In this document: positions 45,441 through 53,936 of the stretch, piece after piece
Position numbering within the stretch: position 1 is the stretch's first letter
Layout of the letters: every line of letters starts with the position of its first letter
Assembly (NCBI GenBank): GCA_947453205.1
Contig: CANGFT010000016.1
Span: 1-64,000, forward strand
Direction of reading: 5' to 3'
Source: Beijerinckiaceae bacterium
GTDB lineage: Bacteria; Pseudomonadota; Alphaproteobacteria; Rhizobiales; Beijerinckiaceae
Length of the DNA: 64,000 nt
Notes under the pieces: model-generated
Databases searched by the model: none
What the model saw: the letters and a program-made list of their open reading frames with translations, nothing else
What the model was told of the DNA's origin: nothing
Translations under genes and position numbers: made by a program

Positions 45441-46634
45441 GTGCGGCAAATGACCGAAACCTCGGGAAAACTCCCCATGTTTGAGCCCTCGCTCCGAAGC
45501 CGGGTCGCCCCCTTCCTCGCCATGGACGTTCTGGGCGCGGCGGGCGCGCTTGAGCGCGGGGGCCGCGACATCGTGCATCTCGAGCTTGGCGAGCCCGGCG
45601 CCCCCGCGCCGCGGCCCGTTCTTGACGCAGCGCGCAGGGCGCTCGACGCCGGACGCATCGGCTATACCGAGGCTGTGGGGCGGCTGAGCCTGCGCGCGCG
45701 CATCGCCGACCATTATCGCGATGCTTATGGCGTCGGGGTCGATCCTGCGCGTGTCGTCGTCACCACGGGTTCGTCGAGCGGCTTCGTCCTGTCGTTTCTC
45801 GCCTTGTTCGATGCGGGCGCGCGCGTGGCTGTGGCGGCGCCGGGCTATCCCGCCTATCTCAACATCTTCGGCGCGCTCGGGATCGAATGCGTCTCGCTCG
45901 AAACAGGGCCTGACACGCGCTACGTCGTCACCGCCGAAATGATCGAGGCTGCGCATAAACGGGCGCCGCTGCAGGGCGTGTTGCTGATGAGCCCCGCCAA
46001 CCCATCGGGCGTCATGATGAGCGACGCCCAGTTGAAAGCGGTCTGCAAGACCTGCGACAGGCTCGGCGTCCGCTTCATCTCGGACGAAATCTATCACGGG
46101 CTGACCTATGAAAGGCCTGCCGCGACGGCGCTGGCCTTTTCATCCAGCGCAGTCGTGGTGAACTCCTTCTCCAAATATTTCTGCATGACGGGCTGGCGCA
46201 TCGGTTGGCTGGTGTTGCCCGAAAATCTGGTGCGTCCGGTCGAGCGCCTGCAACAGAGCCTCGCCATCTCCGCGCCATTCCTCAGCCAGATCGGCGCCGA
46301 GGCGGCCTTCGACGCCATGGACGAGCTTGAAGCCGTGAAGGCTGGCTATGCGCGCAATCGCGCGCTTTTGTTGCAGGAACTGCCAGGGATGGGGCTTTGC
46401 GATTTCCAGCCCGTCGACGGCGCCTTTTATGTCTATCTCGACATCAGCCGCTTCACCGACGATTCCGCCGACTTCTGCAAAAGGCTGCTGCATGAGGCTG
46501 GCGTCGCCGTCACGCCGGGCCTTGATTTCGACCGCGCGCGCGGCCGCCACACGATGCGCCTGTCCTTCGCCGGAAGCGAGGCGGCTGTGCGCGAAGGCGT
46601 CGGGCGGATCGCAGCCTGGATGAAGCGCGCGTAA
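45441..46634 (+). CDS. PLP-dependent aminotransferase, class I/II
   Basis: A 397-residue fold-type I aminotransferase. Cofactor residues include the lysine in VNSFSKYFCMTGWRIGW and the PLP-phosphate loop TTGSSSGFVLS; the substrate-carboxylate arginine lies in RHTMRLSFAG. It most resembles aspartate/aromatic aminotransferases; substrate not determined. GTG at 45441 follows AGGAGAGCC at an ideal distance, while ATG at 45450 would be too far. It is divergent from the M48 protease gene. Confidence 0.9.
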   Translation: MRQMTETSGKLPMFEPSLRSRVAPFLAMDVLGAAGALERGGRDIVHLELGEPGAPAPRPVLDAARRALDAGRIGYTEAVGRLSLRARIADHYRDAYGVGVDPARVVVTTGSSSGFVLSFLALFDAGARVAVAAPGYPAYLNIFGALGIECVSLETGPDTRYVVTAEMIEAAHKRAPLQGVLLMSPANPSGVMMSDAQLKAVCKTCDRLGVRFISDEIYHGLTYERPAATALAFSSSAVVVNSFSKYFCMTGWRIGWLVLPENLVRPVERLQQSLAISAPFLSQIGAEAAFDAMDELEAVKAGYARNRALLLQELPGMGLCDFQPVDGAFYVYLDISRFTDDSADFCKRLLHEAGVAVTPGLDFDRARGRHTMRLSFAGSEAAVREGVGRIAAWMKRA

Positions 46635-46640
46635 GGCCCG

Positions 46641-47561
46641 CTATTTCTTCTGCGGCTTTGGCGGGCCCGCGCGCGCAGGCAGCGACTTGATGTAGAGCGC
46701 GATGGCGTCGCGGTCTGCGTCGGGCAGTTGCGCCATGTTCTTGACCACGCTCTTCATGGAGCCGCCGACGACGTCGCCCTCTGGCGTGTCGCCGCTTTTC
46801 AGCATCCAGGCGATGTCCTTGGCGGACCAGTCGGCGATGGCGGCCTGCGTGATGTTGGGAACCCATCCGCCGCCGTCCATGTCGACGCCGCCGGCGTAGC
46901 GATAAGTCGGGTCGATCGCGCCCAGAGCGTCGCGGGTCGAATGACATTCGGCGCAATGGGCGAAGGCCTCGGTCAGATAGCGGCCCCGGCTCCAGTCCGC
47001 GCCCTGCGCGGGATCATGGTGCAGGGCATCCTGTTTGAAGTTCACGAGCTTCCACAGGCCGAGCCCGCGTCGGACATTGAAGGGAAAACCGAGCTTGTGA
47101 TCCTGCGCCTTTCCGGCGACCGCAGGCAGGCTGCGCAGATAGGCCATGAGGTCCGCAATGTCGGCAGGCCTCGCCTTCGCATAGGTCGTGTAGGGGAAGG
47201 CCGGGTAATAGTGCTGGCCCGCGGGGGAGACGCCCGCCTGCATGGCGTTGACGAGGTCCGCGACCTTCCATGCGCCGATCCCATCTTCGCGATGGGACGA
47301 GATGTTGGGCGCGATGAAGGAGCCGAAGGGCGACTTCAGCTCCAGCCCTCCTCCAAGCTTCAATCGCTCGTCCTGCCCCGGCGTCGCATGGCAGGAGGCG
47401 CATCCGCCCGCATCGAAAAACACCTTGCCGCGCTGCGCGTCGCCCGCGCCCTCAAGCCCTGCTGCGTCAGCCAGGGCGACAGGACGGGGCGCGCTGAGCG
47501 TCCAGCCTGCGACACCCGCGCAAGCCGCAAGCGTGATGATGATGAGCGCGCGTCCCGCCAT
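46641..47561 (-). CDS. diheme c-type cytochrome
   Basis: A 306-residue periplasmic protein with an N-terminal membrane anchor or signal (LIIITLAACAGVAGWTLSA) and two heme c sites: CASCH near residue 56 and CAECH near residue 207. Candidate sixth ligands are methionines after each. It resembles the cytochrome subunits of membrane dehydrogenases such as gluconate or alcohol dehydrogenase, though those have three hemes. It starts in the stop of the upstream cytochrome gene (TGATG), so the two cytochromes are translated together. Confidence 0.9.
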   Translation of the reverse strand: MAGRALIIITLAACAGVAGWTLSAPRPVALADAAGLEGAGDAQRGKVFFDAGGCASCHATPGQDERLKLGGGLELKSPFGSFIAPNISSHREDGIGAWKVADLVNAMQAGVSPAGQHYYPAFPYTTYAKARPADIADLMAYLRSLPAVAGKAQDHKLGFPFNVRRGLGLWKLVNFKQDALHHDPAQGADWSRGRYLTEAFAHCAECHSTRDALGAIDPTYRYAGGVDMDGGGWVPNITQAAIADWSAKDIAWMLKSGDTPEGDVVGGSMKSVVKNMAQLPDADRDAIALYIKSLPARAGPPKPQKK

Positions 47562-47998
47562 CAGGTCTTGGGCGCCCGGTAGGCGTCATGGCAGGCGTCG
47601 CAATTCCTGAGGACTGCGCCATAGGAGGCCTTGAACGAAGCCTCGTCGGTGATCTTCGCCGCCGCCTCCGTGGCGTCCTTGCCGAACTTGGCCCATTGCG
47701 CGGTGAAGTCGGCCTTGGCCTCCCAGATTTTCGGCAACGCCCGGGTCTCGCCGCCGGTTTTTGCTGTGTCGGGATAGAGGTCCGGCATTGTTTTGGCGCT
47801 GTCCGCCATGACCTTCAGCGCGGCCTGAACGGTCTCGAGCTTGAAAGGCGCCTCGCCCTTCATGATCTTGCCGACCTCTGCATTGGCCTTGGCCACGTCT
47901 TTCATGGTGTTTTTGCGCGCCGCGATGGGATCTGCCTGTCCCATGACCGTGGTGACCCCGGCGACCAGAACGCCCATGGTCAAGATGATGCGGATCAT
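47561..47998 (-). CDS. class II c-type cytochrome (cytochrome c'-like)
   Basis: A 145-residue protein with a signal peptide (IILTMGVLVAGVTTVMGQA) and a four-helix-bundle shape with a C-terminal heme site CDACHDAYR, typical of cytochrome c' and c-556. Helical segments are charge-rich (ANAEVGKIMKGEAPFKLETVQAALKVMAD). Members bind NO or carry electrons. Located upstream of the diheme cytochrome; the ATG at 47998 opens the signal peptide and has an in-frame longer form that I reject. Confidence 0.9.
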   Translation of the reverse strand: MIRIILTMGVLVAGVTTVMGQADPIAARKNTMKDVAKANAEVGKIMKGEAPFKLETVQAALKVMADSAKTMPDLYPDTAKTGGETRALPKIWEAKADFTAQWAKFGKDATEAAAKITDEASFKASYGAVLRNCDACHDAYRAPKT

Positions 47999-48154
47999 TG
48001 TTTCTCTCCTGCGGCGTTGATGGCCTGCAGAAGAGTTTAGAGCGGCGATGCTTTCATGCGACCCGCACATGCTCTCGATAAAAATTACAGTCGATGAAAA
48101 CGTCAGGGAATGTTGAGGAGCGAAGGCGCCGGGGCGTCTTCGCCTTGGGGCGCC

Positions 48155-48940
48155 TCAGGCGGCGGTCCAGCCGCCATCCATGGAGAAATTGGCTCCTGTG
48201 ATCTGCGAGGCGGCGTCTGAGCACAAGAAGACGGCCAGCGCCGCCACCTGCTCGACCGTCACGAACTGTTTCGTCGGCTGGGCGCTCAACAGGACATTGT
48301 TGATGACCTCGTCGCGGGTGAGCCCGCGCGCGGCCATCGTGTCGGGGATCTGTTTTTCGACGAGGGGGGTCCAGACATAGCCCGGCGAAATGCAGTTGGA
48401 GGTGACGCCAAAGGTCGCCAGCTCCAGCGCCACTGTCTTGTTCAGCCCGGCGACGCCGTGTTTGGCGGTCACATAGGCGGATTTGAAAGGCGAGGCGACG
48501 AGCGAATGGGCCGATGCCGTGTTGATGATGCGGCCCCATTTGCGCGCCTTCATGCCGGGCGTGGCCGCGCGGATGGCGTGGAACACCGAGGACATGTTGA
48601 TGGCGATGATCTGGTCCCACTTCTCGATGGGAAAATCCTCGATCGGCGAGACGAACTGGATGCCCGCATTGTTCACGAGGATGTCGACCGAGCCCAGCCT
48701 GGCCTCCGCGTTCTGCACCATGGCGGCGATCTCCGCAGGCCTGGTCATGTCGGCGCCGTCATAAAGGCACGTCACGCCAAATTCGCTCTCGATCCCCGAC
48801 CGCTCCTTTTCGATGGATCCTGCCTCACCGAAACCGTTGATGAGGACATTGGCGCCTTCCTTGGCGAGGGCGCGGGCGATGGCCAGGCCAATGCCGCTTG
48901 TGGATCCGGTGACGACGGCGTTGCGGGATGTGAGGGACAT
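48155..48940 (-). CDS. bdhA: D-3-hydroxybutyrate dehydrogenase
   Basis: Oxidises 3-hydroxybutyrate to acetoacetate during use of stored polyhydroxybutyrate. The 261-residue SDR has the NAD motif TGSTSGIGLAIA, the segment LVNNAGIQFVSPIEDFP, and the active site NTASAHSLVASPFKSAYVTAKHG with Ser, Tyr and Lys. The GTNAGIQ-type and SAH-type words are characteristic of bacterial 3-hydroxybutyrate dehydrogenases. GGAGATTTGC precedes the ATG at 48940. Next to its -10 box is a palindrome that may bind the PHB regulator PhaR. Confidence 0.93.
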   Translation of the reverse strand: MSLTSRNAVVTGSTSGIGLAIARALAKEGANVLINGFGEAGSIEKERSGIESEFGVTCLYDGADMTRPAEIAAMVQNAEARLGSVDILVNNAGIQFVSPIEDFPIEKWDQIIAINMSSVFHAIRAATPGMKARKWGRIINTASAHSLVASPFKSAYVTAKHGVAGLNKTVALELATFGVTSNCISPGYVWTPLVEKQIPDTMAARGLTRDEVINNVLLSAQPTKQFVTVEQVAALAVFLCSDAASQITGANFSMDGGWTAA

Positions 48941-48967
48941 GCAAATCTCCGGGGCTGGGGTCGGATG

Positions 48968-48986
48968 ATTATATTGCATTGCACAA
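48968..48986 (-). promoter_or_regulatory. bdhA -10 box with adjacent TGC-N3-GCA palindrome
   Basis: Minus-strand -10 box TATAAT (48968-48973) with, just upstream, TGCATTGCACAA (48975-48986, plus-strand sequence), a palindrome with core TGC-ATT-GCA inside a larger ATATTG...CAATAT repeat. The core resembles the recognition motif I recall for PhaR/AniA regulators of polyhydroxybutyrate metabolism. Recollection unverified. No clear -35 box is visible, as often in regulated promoters. Confidence 0.5.
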
Positions 48987-49229
48987 TATGCTTGGGGCCC
49001 GCCATCGCGCAAGTCGGGGTCGATAGGAATAAAGCAGCACACCTGTGACGGCTGCGCCGCCGCCGCTGACGGCCCGTTGCGTCAACCATGGCCGGATATT
49101 TCGGCTTGTGGGCCGCTGGCGCAGGCTTCTGCTTGTCGATATAGTCCGCGCATGCGGGAGGTGGGCGTGAAACGAAGCGATGACGCTCCGGTTCTCCTGT
49201 GAAATTCGATCCTCAAGCACAGATTTTCC

Positions 49230-50849
49230 ATGACCGGTCCATCTCGCCGCTCTCTCCTTGGCGCCGTCTTCGCCGCAGCCGCCAGCCTCGCGCTGCGTCG
49301 TCCCGCCCTTGCGCAGGGCGCGCCTGCGCGGCCGGGGGCGGACAAGGGGGGCGGCGAAAAGCCGGCGGCCTTCGGCTTCGAGGATGTCCTCAAGCGCGCC
49401 CGCGAACTCTCCACCAGAGAGCATAGCGCCACGACGATCGCTCTGCCCGAGGAGTTGGCGCGGCTTGATTTCGACCGTTGGCGCGAGATCCGTTTCCGCG
49501 CCGACAAGGCGCCGCTGGGGGAGAAGGGGGGCAGGTTTCGCCTCCAGCTCTTCCATCCCGGCCATCTCTTCCAGCGCCCGGTGACGATCAATCTGGTCAC
49601 GGACGGGCGCGCCGAGCCCATCGCCAATGTGGCGAAGCTCTTCGATTACGGCCCGATCAAATTCTCAAAGCCCCTGCCGCCTGATCTGGGCGTGGCGGGC
49701 TTTCGCGTCCACTATCCCCTGAACGATCCCCGGCGAGCCGATGAATTCGTGTCCTTTCTGGGCGCGAGCTATTTCCGCTGGCTGGGCCGGGACCAGAAAT
49801 ACGGGCTCTCGGCGCGCGGCCTGTCGATCGGCACGGGCCTGCTGGACAATAAGGAGGAATTCCCCTTCTTCCGGGAGTTCTGGATCGAGACCCCGGTGGG
49901 CGAGGCCAGCGCCATCACCATCAGCGCGCTGCTCGACAGCCCCTCCCTCACGGGCGCCTTCAAGTTCGTCTTCGAGCCAGGCCCCGAAGCCCCCGTCGAG
50001 GTCGAGGCCACGATCTTCCCGCGCAAGAGCGTGTCACGCATCGGTTACGCGCCGCTCACCTCCATGTATTTCCTCGGCGAGAACGACCGGCATCTGAACG
50101 ACCGGAACAAATACGACGAGTTCCGTCCCGAGCTGCATGACTCCGACGGCCTGCTGATCCACACCAATGACGGCGAATGGATCTGGCGACCCCTGCACAA
50201 TCCGCTGGTGCAGGAGGTGCATAATTTCCCCGTGACCAATGTGCGGGGCTACGGGCTGATCCAGCGTGACCGCTCCTTCGCCCATTATCAGGACATCGAG
50301 CTGAATTACGAGGAACGTCCGAGCTACTGGATCGAGCCTGAGGACGATTGGGGCGAGGGGCGCATCGAGCTGATCGAGCTGGCGACCAAGGACGAGACCT
50401 TCGACAACATCATCGTCGCCTTCGTGCCCAATGAAGCTGCGGAGGCCAGGAAGCCCTTCAGCTTCAATTACCGCATGCGCTCGCTCACGGACGGCCTGCA
50501 GCTGCACACGCTGGGCTACACCCTCAACACCTTCACGGCGCCCGCCTATGCCCTTGGCGCTGGCGAGGCGGTGGGGCGCAACACGCGCCGGTTCATGATC
50601 GATTTCACAGGCGGCGACCTCGCCTTTCATCTGGCTAAGCCCTCCGCCGTCGAGATCGTGTCGAGCGCAGGCAATGGCAAGATCTTCCGTCAGTTCCTCG
50701 TGCCCAATCCGGCGGCTGGCGGTTTCCGCGTGATGCTCGATGTGGAGGTTCATCCCACCGAGGTGACCACCATGACCTGCAAGCTGCGCACCGGCCAGCG
50801 CCTCCTCACGGAGACCTGGGCCTATTCGTGGAAGGTCTATAACTTCTGA
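49230..50849 (+). CDS. periplasmic glucan biosynthesis protein (OpgG/OpgD family)
   Basis: A 539-residue protein with a twin-arginine-type signal (SRRSLLGAVFAAAASLALRR, cleavage ALA-QG), as in OpgD. The mature part matches MdoG: FGFEDVLKRARELS, DFDRWREIRFR, HYPLNDPRRADEFVSFLGASYFR, and the C-terminal immunoglobulin-like domain with RQFLVPNPAAGGFRVMLD. OpgG and OpgD help build or modify osmoregulated periplasmic glucans; which one this is cannot be decided by eye. No opgH glycosyltransferase is in the window. Convergent with the sulfatase-fold gene, 4 bases apart. Confidence 0.9.
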   Translation: MTGPSRRSLLGAVFAAAASLALRRPALAQGAPARPGADKGGGEKPAAFGFEDVLKRARELSTREHSATTIALPEELARLDFDRWREIRFRADKAPLGEKGGRFRLQLFHPGHLFQRPVTINLVTDGRAEPIANVAKLFDYGPIKFSKPLPPDLGVAGFRVHYPLNDPRRADEFVSFLGASYFRWLGRDQKYGLSARGLSIGTGLLDNKEEFPFFREFWIETPVGEASAITISALLDSPSLTGAFKFVFEPGPEAPVEVEATIFPRKSVSRIGYAPLTSMYFLGENDRHLNDRNKYDEFRPELHDSDGLLIHTNDGEWIWRPLHNPLVQEVHNFPVTNVRGYGLIQRDRSFAHYQDIELNYEERPSYWIEPEDDWGEGRIELIELATKDETFDNIIVAFVPNEAAEARKPFSFNYRMRSLTDGLQLHTLGYTLNTFTAPAYALGAGEAVGRNTRRFMIDFTGGDLAFHLAKPSAVEIVSSAGNGKIFRQFLVPNPAAGGFRVMLDVEVHPTEVTTMTCKLRTGQRLLTETWAYSWKVYNF

Positions 50850-50853
50850 GCCC

Positions 50854-52605
50854 TCAGCGTGGCTTGAGCAGCCCCGCCTCAATGAGCCTGCGGTGGAAAT
50901 CGAGGATCTCCTCGCGCTCGGCGCAGTCGTAATAGCGCCCGTTGCATTGCTTCATCAGCCGCAGGCGCTCGATGTAGCTGTCGGGCAGCGGGAGCCCGGC
51001 GGCGTAGAGGATGAGCGCGGGCAGATAGGCGACGTCCACTGGGTCGATCTGGGGCAGGGGACGCGGCGTGAAGTTCACGCCCTGAATGGCGAAATAGGTG
51101 ATGAAGCCCTGCGAGTCCGGAGGCAGCTCCACATCTTCGGACTCAAGTTCCGGCGGAAAACCCAGCAGCCCGCGCGTCGCGACCGGGTGATGATCGCCAT
51201 AATGCACGATCAGGAAACGCTCCCTTGGGAAGCGCGCCGCAAGCTGCGACCGCAGCTCCTCAAGATCGGTCTTCGACAGCCAGAGGCGGCGCAGGAATTC
51301 GTTCATCTCGGCGTCGACCCCCGGGCCGCCGCCGGGAACCGCCTCGTCGGGGAAGAAGGTCACGTTATAAGGCCAATGGGTCGACATGGTCTCGACGAAG
51401 GTGAACAGTGGCGCCCTTGACGCGGCCATATGGGCGTCAAGCTCCTTCAGCGCATTATTGAAATAGAAGCGGTCGCGCTCGAAGGCCGTGGGCGCCTGCT
51501 GGTCCTTCGCGTCGAAGATCTCCTTGATGCCGACTGAATTGTAGAAGGAGGCGCTGGAGATGAAGCTCTTCAGCATGGGGTAGAAGAGCACATTGCGATA
51601 GCCGCAATGGCTGAGGGCCTGAGGCAGGGTCTCGTTGATGCGGTTGACCATATAGGTCTGAAGGAAATTACGGATGCCGCCGAAGGACCGCGACGAAAGG
51701 CCCGTCATGACGGAGAATTCCGTCAGCCATGAGGCGCCGCCATAGGTCTCGACGCGCATGCGGCGCAGGCGTCCGTCAAAGGAGCGGAACATAGCGTCGA
51801 GGCGCTTGTCATAGGCCAGTTGCGGGAAGATCGCGGGCGGAAAGACGGATTCCTCGTGGACCAGTATGATATGCGGCGGTTTGCGCGAGGGCGCGCAGGC
51901 CTGCAGCTCCATGGGCAGCAGCGCGGGGCGCCGGGATGCGGGGGCGGATTCAAGAATTTGTCCCCGCAGCAGCGTCTCCAAAGTCTCCGGCCAGGAGCCG
52001 TAGAAGGAGGAGACGAAGAGGTCCTCCCAGTAGAACTGGGTGTGCCGCCGTTCGATCTTCTCATGGGAGGCCGCGCCGCCGATCACGATGCAGACGACGC
52101 ACAGGCAGGCGGCGTGGAGGCGGCGCAGGCGCGGCTGTTCGATCAGCCAGCCGAAGATGACGCCGGCCACGGTCACGACCGCGCCTGCGGTCACGGCGAT
52201 CATGAATCCCCTGTGCTCGGCCCACAAATGCGCGAGCAGCCGAGCGTCGGGAAAATAAAAAAAGAGATCGTAAGCGTGGAAGGACATCATCTCGACGGAG
52301 CGTTTGACCAGGGCCACGCCGACGATGAAGGCGATCATCGCGCCTATGAGGATGGTGGAGGCGAGCGCCCGGCGCGTCGCCATGACGAGCGCGGCCCACA
52401 GCGCGAGGGTGATGGCCGCCGTGCAGATCAGGTTGGGGCCTGAGCCTTCGAAACGGCGGAAATAGTCGGCGACGCCAAGCGCGATCAGCAGGCTGGGCGC
52501 AGCCACAAGCAAGCCGTTCGCCCGCGACATGCGCAGGCGATGCAGCAGTGGTTTGCGCGTTCCCACGGGGGGAGGCGGCGAGCCCTGGCTCCTGGCGTCG
52601 CTCAT
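50854..52605 (-). CDS. membrane sulfatase-fold transferase (LTA synthase / phosphoglycerol transferase-like)
   Basis: A 583-residue inner-membrane protein: five hydrophobic segments in the first 190 residues, then a periplasmic sulfatase-like domain. Metal-site and nucleophile landmarks are LVHEESVFP, the nucleophile region TYGGASWLTEFSVMTG, and HYGDHHPVATRG. Relatives transfer phosphoglycerol or phosphoethanolamine to lipids or glucans (OpgB, LtaS, EptA). Lying convergent to opgG makes glucan decoration an attractive but unproved role. AAGAGG precedes the ATG; the gene starts 7 bases after the bicupin gene ends. Confidence 0.88.
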   Translation of the reverse strand: MSDARSQGSPPPPVGTRKPLLHRLRMSRANGLLVAAPSLLIALGVADYFRRFEGSGPNLICTAAITLALWAALVMATRRALASTILIGAMIAFIVGVALVKRSVEMMSFHAYDLFFYFPDARLLAHLWAEHRGFMIAVTAGAVVTVAGVIFGWLIEQPRLRRLHAACLCVVCIVIGGAASHEKIERRHTQFYWEDLFVSSFYGSWPETLETLLRGQILESAPASRRPALLPMELQACAPSRKPPHIILVHEESVFPPAIFPQLAYDKRLDAMFRSFDGRLRRMRVETYGGASWLTEFSVMTGLSSRSFGGIRNFLQTYMVNRINETLPQALSHCGYRNVLFYPMLKSFISSASFYNSVGIKEIFDAKDQQAPTAFERDRFYFNNALKELDAHMAASRAPLFTFVETMSTHWPYNVTFFPDEAVPGGGPGVDAEMNEFLRRLWLSKTDLEELRSQLAARFPRERFLIVHYGDHHPVATRGLLGFPPELESEDVELPPDSQGFITYFAIQGVNFTPRPLPQIDPVDVAYLPALILYAAGLPLPDSYIERLRLMKQCNGRYYDCAEREEILDFHRRLIEAGLLKPR

Positions 52606-52612
52606 GGGCCTC

Positions 52613-53812
52613 TTAAATCGCCGGGCCCGTGGAGCGCGGCGTGCTGATGACCCCGGTCATCTTAGAGGCGTCCATCGCCATGATCGCGGGCTCATTGAAG
52701 AGGTCGCCCATCTGCGATTCGACGCCGGTCTCCTGGATCGCCTCCAGCCATTTGCGATGGATGCGGGGATCCTGATCCTCATATTCGACCTGGCGCCCGC
52801 CCTGCTGGATCGACACGGCCCCGCCGCCCTCGGCGCTGCGGCGGCGCAGCGCGATGAAGGGATAGCGACGGCTGCCGAGGCTGCAGGCCAGATAGCGCGC
52901 GGGATGGTCGCAGGTGTTGAAATGCTGGTGGAACATCCAGAAGGGCGGCGTGTACATGATGCCGTGGCGCCAGGGCAGCTCCTTGAACTCGCTGTCGCCT
53001 TCATACCAGAGCAGCGTATAGCCCTCGCCATCCACCGCATGGACATGGGTGCCCGCCGCATGGCGATGGGCCTTTTTGTAGCGCCCTGCGGGGATCTCGG
53101 ACGTATGGGAATGCATGGTCCCGTCCGCCAGCACGAAGGAGACATTCTTCGAGCCCTTGCCGCGCGCATTCAGCTCATAGAGCTTGAAGCTTGTGAGGTC
53201 GTGGACGAAATTCGTCTCCCAGACATTCAGCGTGGCGACATTCAGGCCGCGATGCACGGGCGTGTGCTCGCCTTCGCCTTCATAGTAGCTGGCGAGGCCG
53301 GTGCGCTCGGGGAAGGTGAAGGGATTGTCGAAGACGAAAGCCTCGTTGTGATAGAGGTTCAGCGTCAGCGGCGCGTCATTGGTGCAGGACAGGCGCACCC
53401 GCTCGCGGCCGGAATGGTTGAAGATCTGATACATGCAGTTCAAGGGAATGGCGAAGAGCGCCTTCGGGCCCCATTCGAAGGAGCGCTTCTCGCCATTGGG
53501 CAGCCAGACCATGGTCGAGCCATAGCCTTCCAGCACATAGAAAAAGGCCTCATAAAGATGCTTTACGGGCCGCGTCTTCTGGCCCGGATCGACCTCGATC
53601 ACATAATTGGCCATGAAGTCGCCCCGGCCGTGGGTATGGGCGAAGCAGCCGCGCGCGCCATAGCGGTCCCAGGGAGCGGTCTCCAGCGCCAGAAGATCGT
53701 GGCCGAAGTCGAGATGGATGGGCACGCCCTCGCCGTTCGCCCATTGCATATAGGGATCGAGCAGGAACTTGCCTGCGATGGACTCGGCGTTGAAGAGCGG
53801 ATCCTCGGTCAT
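52613..53812 (-). CDS. bicupin protein of unknown function
   Basis: A 399-residue protein with two cupin domains. The first includes GYGSTMVWLPNGEKRSFEWGPKALFAIPLN; the second includes GRYKKAHRHAAGTHVHAVDGEGYTLLWYEGDS, with a three-histidine metal site (HRHAAGTHVH). The layout recalls gentisate dioxygenases and similar ring-cleaving bicupins, but the first domain lacks a clear metal triad, so ring cleavage is not claimed. It starts at the ATG at 53812 after GGAGAACAG and is probably co-transcribed with the sulfatase-fold gene. Divergent from speB. Confidence 0.75.
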   Translation of the reverse strand: MTEDPLFNAESIAGKFLLDPYMQWANGEGVPIHLDFGHDLLALETAPWDRYGARGCFAHTHGRGDFMANYVIEVDPGQKTRPVKHLYEAFFYVLEGYGSTMVWLPNGEKRSFEWGPKALFAIPLNCMYQIFNHSGRERVRLSCTNDAPLTLNLYHNEAFVFDNPFTFPERTGLASYYEGEGEHTPVHRGLNVATLNVWETNFVHDLTSFKLYELNARGKGSKNVSFVLADGTMHSHTSEIPAGRYKKAHRHAAGTHVHAVDGEGYTLLWYEGDSEFKELPWRHGIMYTPPFWMFHQHFNTCDHPARYLACSLGSRRYPFIALRRRSAEGGGAVSIQQGGRQVEYEDQDPRIHRKWLEAIQETGVESQMGDLFNEPAIMAMDASKMTGVISTPRSTGPAI

Positions 53813-53936
53813 TCTGTTCTCCAATGGGCAAGGCGGCGATTCCACCGTGTTGGGCGCACTCTAGCTGTCGTCCGGGCCCCTGTCATGATCCGCGGCCACG
53901 GTTGACGTCCTGCCTGGCCATCGCCAGATCTAAGCC

